NCBI RefSeq assembly: GCF_004193775.1
Contig: NC_041008.1
Location: 14,279,731 to 14,343,730, forward strand
Direction of reading: 5' to 3'
Length of the DNA: 64,000 nt
DNA from: Glycine soja
Lineage: Eukaryota > Streptophyta > Magnoliopsida > Fabales > Fabaceae
Shown here one piece after another: positions 55,866 through 64,000 of this stretch (position 1 is the stretch's first letter; each line of letters opens with the position of its first letter). A program made the position numbers and the translations under genes. Under the pieces are notes generated by a model. The model did not search any database, was not told the origin of the DNA, and worked only from the letters and a program-made list of their open reading frames with translations.

Positions 55866-57768
55866 TGTAACACCTTGAAAATTACAACTCAGACTAACAG
55901 AGAAAATTTTATGTTGTCATATGTGCATGTATGAATTAATTTAAGTGATTATATGTTTTTAATCATAGAATTTTGTGTTGTGTGTGTGTGTGATTGGTTT
56001 AGTAAAGCTTGACAGAGAAACATAAATTGTCTGAGTTAAATTTTTATCTATACAAGAATTGCATTCTGCACTGAGTCACAATGTACTTTGTCTCTGTATG
56101 TATGAACTTTGTGTGAGGTTTACTCAAAGTACACATATCCTAAGAAAGGTTTGCACATTAATCTAGGAAGTTAGCACACTAATCTAGAAGATTAGGATAA
56201 GTTTTACCAATTTCAGCCAAAGTAATTTTTACCATTTTTGCTTAAGTCTACTTTAGCCATTTCTGATTAAAAATTCAAAAGGCAAAATATGCATATATGG
56301 CAGCATTTGGCAAGTCCACCCTGGCTATCAAATGGTCATTCATGTTGTCAATTTGATCTTGTCAACTAACCTTAAGCCTTATCTCATTATTTCTCCTAAA
56401 ATCGAACTTGGAACCTTCATTCTCAATTGTTATGCACAAGTTCTTCAAGAGGAGAGGAGTCCATTTCTTCTTCTTCTTGCAAGCTTCATACAAGTGGTCT
56501 TGAGACTTCTTCCCTCAAAGCTTTGGTAAGAGGCTTTTAATCTTCCTTTTCTTCTTGTTTCCTCACTATTTTCGTGCAAGCTCTCATTCTTGGTTCCAAA
56601 TTTCTTTTTATTTCATCCTTTGAAGCTTGAGACATCTAGATCTGAGTTCTTTGTTCATCTAACAATTTTTGTGCAAGCTTCATCAAGGTAAGGGGTTTTT
56701 TCCACTTCTTGAACCTTGATCTTGTTATCTTTAGAAGCTAGACTTCATTGCATATTGAGTTGACGTTCAAAATATGTAGCTACTGCCTTGGCTGGATCTA
56801 TGTGATATGTTGTTTTTCTTGAAATTTTAAGGTTAAAAAGGAGTTCCTTGGGTTAGCCTTATGAAGAACCGATTTCTAGAACACTTAAGAAATTTGAAAA
56901 CAAGTTTAAGAGTGAAACTTTGTGAAACAGGGCATCACCTTGATATTGGACATTAGAGGACTTAATTTGGTCATTTTAAGACTAAAAATGGATTTGGAAT
57001 AAAGAAAACCCAGGGAAAGTGTCAAGGAACCCTGAGAACCACTTTAGGATCCACTGTAAACTTGTAAGATAAGACAGACAAATAAGAACCAAGTTGTATT
57101 AATTCTCTAATTTGTAATTTGATATTGTATGTAATGTTTATGGATTGTATGATCAATGTTGAAATTAATTGCAATTGTTTTCTAATTGTTACTATTATGC
57201 CTCAAAATGTTATGGATATCGTTAATGTAATTGTTGAGATATAAAATGAATGTCATGTTCAATGTTGAGATTAATTGTATGCATGTCTGAGGACTATTGT
57301 TATGTTAAGTGAATATATTGTCTGCTAGTGTGACTGCTAAGATATGAATTAACGATGAAATTTTATTATTGCTTATGAATGCCTAAGACCGAGAGAGTGT
57401 GAACTCTAACACTTGTATTTGTGGCGTGTGATTTTTATTTCTACAATATATTGATATTTATATGTACGGGCTTTGGTCTGAGTCTGGGGGTGTCCGACCC
57501 TCACCAAATTGCTTGTTATGAATTTTGGAATGTTGTAAATATACTCGTTATGTTGCCGAATTTTGGTAGATTTGTGTGAAAAGTGATTTCTATCACTTGA
57601 GGGGCCTATAATGGTCCCCTAAGAGTAGTACGTAGGCTTGAGCCTCGTTTCTCTCTGTGTGCATGAATGTTTTATTTTGTATGATGTACACGACATGAGG
57701 GCTACACATGCAATGCGGTGGAAAGATGAAAGAAGATTTCAGGAAGAGTAAAGAATCGTTAGTTCTAT

Positions 57769-57966
57769 CCCATTTGTGAGATGGTGTGTTTTGTTGTTTG
57801 GTTTCATCAGTGAAATGGTGTGGTTGTGGTTGGATTTCACCTATGAGATGGGGAGGTATATGATTATGTTTCATCTCTAAGATGGTGAGGTATGTGATTA
57901 AGTTCAATTCGTGAGATGGTGAGGTATGTTATTATGTTTCATCTGTGAGATGGTGAGGTTTATGTT
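57769..57966 (+). repeat. Minisatellite, about 33-34 bp unit, 6 copies
   Basis: Units of catctgtgagatggtgaggt plus atgtgattatgttt, increasingly regular toward the right. Confidence 0.85.
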
Positions 57967-58271
57967 GAAAAATGGATGATTTACAGGATACATTAGGATA
58001 TAGTCGGTGGAAAGGTTTGAGGAACCTAGGGGAATTAGCGAGTGGTGACTAATGGTATTTGGTGCACTCATTTAGCGCGAGGAACTCACAGGCCTCACTT
58101 TGCTACTCTTAATGGGCTTTGAGACTATACTTTTTGGAGTTAGGAGCTTGGGGATCAGTATACGTGGTACCCTGTATGTGGCGATCACTCCCAATTGTCA
58201 TCCATGTGGTTATGTAAGACCATCAACACCTAGAAGGCTTGGTGGCATTGTTGGGTCGTATTATGAGTCGA

Positions 58272-58393
58272 GTGTGATAGTTAGTTGTGTCCAGTGTGAT
58301 TTCTAATGATGCCAAGTGTAGTAGTTGACTATGTCAAAAGTGATAATCAATGGTGTTAAGCACGATAGTCATTTATGTCAAGTGTGATAGTTA
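58272..58393 (+). repeat. Minisatellite, about 22 bp unit, 5-6 copies
   Basis: Degenerate units around gtgtgatagttagttgtgtc. Confidence 0.7.
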
Positions 58394-58660
58394 TGCGCTC
58401 TAGGGCATCAAGAGTGTTGTTTGCCTAGAAAAACCACACGCCATGGTTATATAAGTTGTATGCTTTGTGTGTTGTTTGTGGTGCTTAAAGAGCAGAGAAC
58501 TCACTCCTACAACCAACAACTTTCAGATACCGACGTCAAAGGAGACCATGATGATCTCAGCCTACAGAGATAGAGGAGTACAAAGAGCTAATAAAAAAAA
58601 CTTTGATAAATATATTAAGGGAAAAAGGGGAAGAAAATATAAAAAAAAACTACAAGTTTT

Positions 58661-59249
58661 CTAAAAAAATGCTACTTCGAGTAGTGTTTCAAAAAATGTT
58701 AAAAGTTACTAAATTAGCTTATATACTGAACAGTTAAACAAATTTTTCAGCTAATAAAAAAAATTAAAAACTAACTAGAATATCTTATCAAACATAATCA
58801 TATTCCAAATGGTATTAACTGGTTTACTGGCATCCTTAATTAGTGGCATAAGGGTGAATATGATCAAAAGCATCCATTACGAGAGAGTGAGAATGAACTA
58901 GGAGTCAAACTCATATGCATATTAGTAGTGAAGTCACAACTACCTGGAAAGCCCTCATCACGAAAAATGCCACAAATTCCAGAATCCCCAAGAGAACTCA
59001 CATTGGATAAGCTGGTCTTGATGTTGAAGATTGGTGGGCGAGCTAAAATCTTTGTTAGTATCATTATTTTGAATTATTTGACCCTTCTCACTCAAACGAC
59101 TATTATAATCATTATGCATAAGTGATTGAATACCAGCCCAATTTAATCATTAGTTACTATATGAACTTCAAGTTCTTTAAGGAATGGATACAAGATGAGA
59201 ATAGTATCATAAGAATTTTTTATATTATACTCCAATCAAAATTAAAAGT
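58661..59249. other. Unassigned DNA upstream of the ADK fragment
   Basis: 58928-59060 has a 60-codon frame that I cannot place in adenosine kinase. No other feature. Confidence 0.3.
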
Positions 59250-59753
59250 TTCATTCAAGGGATTCAAAGAATCTTTCTGCTACCTTTATCTGTGAGTTCT
59301 TCAAGGGTGCACTGGACAAAGTTTTGTCGTAAGGACCCTTCTCTATTAAATTCAAAGAAAGAAAATTTTACATATTGATCTTAATAATGTTCATTCTGGG
59401 ATTCAAATATATAGACTACGTTTTTGGAAATGAGATTGAAGCAAGAACATTTTCTAAAGCTCAAGGCTGGGAGGTAATCATTAATTAGCATATCTGAAGG
59501 CTTGTCGTTTTTGTTTAAGTTTTAATTTGCCATGTATTTTGACTCTTTTCCTATTGTCCTATTAAGCAGACCAATAATGTTGAGGAAATAGCTTTGAAGA
59601 TTTCTCACTTGCTAAAAGCATCAGAAAAACATAAAAGGATTATCGTTATCACCCAAGGTGCATATCCTATTTGTGTTGCTGAGGATGGGAAAATCAAATT
59701 GTACCCTATGATACTATTACCTAAAGACAAATTAGTTGATACAAATGGAGCAG
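59250..59753 (+). pseudogene. ADK: Adenosine kinase fragment with introns kept
   Basis: Three exon-like blocks in order. 59250-59310 reads KNLSATFICEFFKGALDKVL then a stop. 59408-59473 reads YIDYVFGNEIEARTFSKAQG to a GAG-gtaatc donor. 59570-59753, after an attaagcag acceptor, reads NNVEEIALKISHLLKASEKH, then ITQGAYPICVAEDGKIKL-like and DKLVDTNGAG up to a gtacaa donor. This is the order and spacing of the C-terminal half of plant adenosine kinase, which phosphorylates adenosine to AMP. The next exon, with the catalytic Asp of the DTNGAGD motif, is absent, and the upstream exons are not found. Retained introns indicate a segmental DNA duplicate, not a retrocopy. Confidence 0.85.
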
Positions 59754-60650
59754 GTACAAAACTATTGCTTTTAGTATTTAAATGTTAAAGTTATATGTGC
59801 AGTTAAGTTTATGGGCAATTGATGTGCTCATAAAATGTTATGAATTGTAAATTATAGTCATGCAACCATTACATGGATATTGCATCTTGATGATAGTGGC
59901 AAGCTAGATTCTAATTTTGTCTATTCTAAATGTTTGTGGAAACTTAAGTAATTTTAAAAAGATTTTAAAAAGATTCTTTAAGTAATTTATTATCAATCAA
60001 AATTTGAAAGAATTTACCAGATCTTGGGGTATCTTTGATTTTAATAATAAAAATTTTTTATCTTATTTGTCTCTCAATCTTACCCTTTTTAACTTATTTT
60101 TTAATTTCTATTTTATATCATTATCTCAATCTTATTCTTTCCTTCAATTCACTATAAAAATCCTTATTAACTTTTTTCTATTTATTTTTTAATTTTGTTT
60201 TATTTTTTTAATAGATGATATAGATTATGGATAATTTAAATATTCAACAATTAAGAGAATAACAACAAAGAAAAACTTGGAGGAGAAATACAAGAAATAA
60301 AAGGCAAAAACATAATCACGGAACAAAGACAAAATGCATTATCCAGAAAAACAAATTATAAAATAATTAGAAGCAACACAGTTAACAAATATAAATTTTA
60401 TATTTTTGTTACTTTTAGGTGTCCATTTCATATATACTCTATGCACTAATCATTAATCATATCTAATTTTCTTTTTTAAATAACACTTCATATATTACTG
60501 TCGTTCTTTAATTCAAATAACAAATTTTTAAATAATTATTTGATTGAATACGTTCTTGTCACATCTTTAAATAGTTTGATATTATAATTTGTTTTATTGA
60601 AAGTTGAAAATAATTGTACCTAGAATGAAAATAATAGATGTAATGCAAAA
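59754..60650. other. AT-rich intergenic DNA
   Basis: Nothing recognisable; the missing next ADK exon was looked for here and not seen. Confidence 0.35.
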
Positions 60651-60654
60651 TTAA

Positions 60655-60890
60655 ATGGAAGGTGATTCAATCATGTAACACCACACGGTCCACTCTCTTT
60701 TGCCTCTTCCTTCTTCCCTCTTCTAAAACATCAAAATTGATTTCAAAGGTTTGCTTCTTTTCTAAAATAATAACAAGAACACAAATTTTTAGTTTAAAGA
60801 TAAAAGGTGATTCAATCATGTAACACCACTTGGTCCATTTTCTTCCTTCTGCCTCTTCCCTTTACAAAAAGTCAAAATTGATTCTCTTAC
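60655..60890. repeat. Tandem duplication, about 147 bp apart
   Basis: ggtgattcaatcatgtaaca with ccac and ggtcca, then cttcc and gcctcttcc, occurs at about 60660 and 60807. Confidence 0.75.
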
Positions 60891-60954
60891 GCCCCTCACA
60901 CCTTTTTCTTTATAATAAGTTAATAACACTTCCAATTTACATGCAAACTAGTAA

Positions 60955-61890
60955 TTTTTAATCTGGTAATTTTAAAATTCAAACAGATTTACTAATAAAA
61001 AAATAAGAAATGAGTTTAAAATTATTAATTTTAAGAGAAATTCTTGCATCGGTACAAACATAAGAACTCACTTTTAGGCACAATCAACAATAATTTTACA
61101 ACTAATAAAATAAAATAAATTCAAAACCAGGTTGTCAAGTAAGAAAATGTTCAGTAAAAAAATTAAAAATTCATTTTGGTTTTATATGTAAAATTGATAA
61201 TTTTAAAAGTAAAACATATGTACTAATAAAAAAATAAAAAAAATAAAATTATTAATTTTAAGAGAAAGTCTTGCATGTACACTAATTAACCTAAAAATTC
61301 ACTTTTAAGCCCAACCAATAAGAATTTTACAAGTAATAAAATAAAATAAATTACAAACCAGGTTGTCAAGTAAAAAAAAGGTTCAGTAAAAAATGGTTTG
61401 AGTAAAAAAAAAAGTTCGTTATTCTTTCTATTTTGTGGTCATCTTATTCTTGATTTTTTTATAAATGGTAATATCTATTTTTTTTCTGTTTATAAAAAGT
61501 ACAATATAATCTCTTCATTTGTTAAAATTCATTCCCCTAATTTAAAAAATTCATTTTGGTTTTATATATAAAATTGGTAATTTTAAAAGTGAAACAGATT
61601 TACTAATAAAAAAACGAAAAAATAAGTTTAAAATTATTAATTTTAAGAGAAATTTGCATGGGCACAAACCTAAGAACTCAATTTTGGGCATAACCAATAA
61701 GAATTTTACAACTAATAAAATAAAATAAATTAAAAATCAGGTTTTCAAGTAGAAAAAAGGTTCAGTAGAAAATGGTTTGAGTAAAAAAATAAAAGTTTGT
61801 TATTCTTTCTATTTTTCGTTATCTTCTTCCTGGTATTTTGATAAATGAGCATATCTAATTTTTTCTGTTTATCAAAAGTACAATATAACC
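60955..61890. repeat. Long direct repeats, about 210- and 380-bp spacing
   Basis: The block from tttactaataaaaaaat through ttaattttaagagaaa, taataaaataaaataaatt and ccaggttgtcaagta recurs three times (from about 60985, 61208 and 61595). The following block with gttattctttctattt and ctgtttat-aaaagtacaatataa is present in the second and third units only. Confidence 0.75.
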
Positions 61891-62890
61891 AAATAACACG
61901 CTAAAAATAATTTCCATGAACTTATTGTATATTCAAATATTTTTCCAAAATATTATGTCTTCCTGGCAGTTGTTTCAAGTATATTTATAATTTGATTTTT
62001 AAATCAACACTTGGATGTCACAAACAGAAAAAATTCGAGATAAATAACTGCATTTTTGCTTTGAAATACAGTAAAACAAATAGTTATTAGAAATAACAAT
62101 ATGAAAAATCCTTTTCTTAATTCGTAAAAATACTTGAATGTTGAATCTACATTAAGCTCATCAAAATTATTTTTAGGTTATTTGGCTATTGTAGGTTTGA
62201 TTAACAGAAAATAGAATCTAAAAAATCAAGAAGATAATTTATTGTGGTTTATCAAAAATTCAGAAAAAAGATAACAAAAAACGGAAAGAATATATTTTAC
62301 TTCACAACCTGATTTTTCATTTATTTTATTTTATTAGTTGTGCCTAATAATGAAAACTAACTTTTAAAATAAGAAATGAAATTATATTTTTAAAATTAAA
62401 TATTTAAAATTCAAATGAAATATTTAAGATCAAAATTATTAAATATTCAATATTAAATTAAATTTTGAATATCAAAATTAAATTTAAAAACTAAACGGTA
62501 AATGTTTTTTTAAAATTTAAAACAACAAATAATTATAATAATAGAATGTTGTATGTTTGCATCAAGACACTAACACATTATTATAATGGGTAAAAACTAA
62601 AGTGAAATTGATTAAAAATATAGGTTAATTTGTAAAGAATAGAAAATTAAATGCATCAATGTTTTTAAAAATATTCTTAATTTGTAAACCAATTTTAAGA
62701 ATCGTATTTATAAAATACATACATGCCAAACTCATAAAATATAATAAAATGTTTTCATTTTTAAATTTTATGTTTAAAAAACAATACTCTCTTTGAATTA
62801 AATAAAAACTAAGTTTAAAGACAATATAATTATCGTTTATATAGAAAAGAATACTATAAAATAATACAACTAATTAGACATATAGGTTAA
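61891..62890. other. AT-rich intergenic DNA
   Basis: No gene or repeat end recognised. Confidence 0.35.
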
Positions 62891-62934
62891 TTTTTTTTGC
62901 TATTAATGCTATTAATAGTTCTTCTTTGTTTACC

Positions 62935-63050
62935 TAACATTCAGGATGTAATCCTAAATCAAGGAGGTTTTAAGTAACCAATGAGGATGAAGTAGGACCA
63001 AGTAATAGGAATGTCAATGACATTCCACTAGGTTAGTACAATATTTTATT

Positions 63051-63091
<41 letters not shown>

Positions 63092-63420
63092 AAAAAATTT
63101 TAATGGTTCATTTTATTTAACATCAATCAATAAAAAAATTCTCAAATTCATGTATATATTTTTACAAGTTTAAATGTTAATTAAAATTGTATCATTTTCA
63201 TTATTAATACCAATCCAAAATTTCTATCATTTGAATTTATAAATTTAATTATTATTATTTTATAATAATTCATGTATAGTTATTTTTTTATTGTTTATTA
63301 ATAGTTATTTTTGCTTTATTTGAACATACAAGTTTTGAATCAAGGAGGTTTTGGGAAAACAATGACGATGAAACAGGACCAATTAATAGGGCATGCCAAT
63401 GACACAAGTTTGTATAATAC
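62935..63420 (+). repeat. Diverged direct repeat of an exon-like segment
   Basis: aatcaaggaggttttaagta at about 62957 with accaatgaggatgaagtaggacca and catt recurs at about 63338 as aatcaaggaggttttgggaa with acaatgacgatgaaacaggacca and caatgaca. Both follow a pyrimidine-rich stretch and could be decayed duplicate exons of an unidentified gene or transposon extending right of the window. (TA)n at 63057-63086 lies between. Confidence 0.45.
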
Positions 63421-64000
63421 TTTTATCACAAACTATCATATACTCTGATATATTTATGTTAACTTTCACATATTAAGTGTATGTATTTTTCAACCAGAAA
63501 GCAACTTAGATATTATGGACATAGACATATTAACTAATCATACTACAAACACCACTAACAATCAAGGTATGGTGATTATCTTTTATCTTATATTATTCTG
63601 TTATTTTTTTTTATTACCTTATCATCATTAGTTATAACACAAACTCTTTACAATATCAATATAGCTGCTCGTATACTAATATAGCAAAAAAATCAAGCAT
63701 TGATATCCATATTTGTTAGAAATTTTAATTTTAATAGTGTATTAAATCATTTTATATTCTTGCTTCTTCTTCAACTTCAAAAACTATAAAAAAATAATAA
63801 ATATTAGTCCATATCAATGTAGATAAAGTTAAAATATTTTACAATCCTATGTAAAATAAGAAATCTATTAAATTTGTTCTAATTTAAAAAAAGTGTAAGG
63901 TTTTTTATAATGCAGAGTTGCAATATAGATTCTGACAAACTCATAATAGTGTTTGAAATTTTCAAAATATTTTCAGACACTTCATCGGAAGGAAGGTATT
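63421..64000. other. Unassigned right edge
   Basis: Short exon-like pieces (63495-63566, ending aatcaag-gtatgg) may continue the preceding repeat unit; too little to identify. Confidence 0.25.

Larger units (their letters stand above)
55866..58660 (+). mobile_element. LTR-like non-coding region with two minisatellites
   Basis: It begins TGTAACACCTTGAAAATTAC, a start typical of some plant Ty3 LTRs, and runs without coding potential to about 58660. Preceding bases are AGTGT; that pentamer occurs after CA at more than one place near 58314-58380 inside a repeat, so the end is ambiguous. Confidence 0.35.

Overview
The window is plant nuclear DNA, very probably from a legume close to soybean (Glycine). 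The reasons are GT-AG introns in two complete nuclear genes, an AT-rich intergenic background, (TA)n microsatellites, and dense nested LTR retrotransposons carrying palindromic arrays (TGGTAATCGATTACCA and CGCTTAGCG types) that I associate with soybean LTR elements. The species is an inference; no database was searched.

Layout. 1-14.2 kb is a nested retrotransposon mosaic. It holds two minus-strand copia/Sirevirus-like LTRs with their polypurine arrays, a minus-strand Ty3-type gag relic with its leader/LTR, and a plus-strand element whose ORF is split by a solo LTR. Three solo LTRs (6990-8801, 10337-11411, 12289-13900) each have TG...CA ends and an exact 5-bp target duplication. 14.5-17.8 kb holds a UDP-xylose synthase pseudogene fragment beside a CACTA-type terminus, then a degenerate palindromic array that reverses orientation, and a tiny foldback. 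17.8-19.7 kb is intergenic DNA and the promoter side of the first gene.

Gene 1 (+, 19711-30999) is a full-length ABCC/MRP-type ABC transporter. Eleven coding exons join in frame to 1517 aa with both nucleotide-binding domains intact. A 2.16-kb solo LTR with target duplication AACTT starts 40 nt after the stop codon and itself contains a small TIR element. 33.2-39.5 kb is AT-rich intergenic DNA with tandem repeats and MITE-like foldbacks.

Gene 2 (-, 52814-39579) is a plastid-type ribose-phosphate pyrophosphokinase (PRPP synthetase). Eight coding exons join in frame to 396 aa. Its 5.5-kb third intron carries a composite hAT element: one decayed transposase copy plus a 5'-half copy in inverted orientation, both bounded by one outer TIR pair. 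Upstream, a 1.75-kb element with about 365-bp terminal inverted repeats ends about 8 bp beyond the TATA box.

From 54.6 kb to the end there are a LINE relic, LTR-like DNA with two minisatellites, an adenosine kinase pseudogene that kept its introns, and AT-rich repeats.

The two intact genes (membrane export/vacuolar transport and nucleotide precursor synthesis) have no evident functional link. I see no CRISPR, operon, defence cassette or biosynthetic cluster. The most original signal is a row of short hairpins in two solo LTRs: the loop AGGGTACAT is constant while the stems differ, and between copies the stems change by a compensated pair swap or by G.U wobbles.
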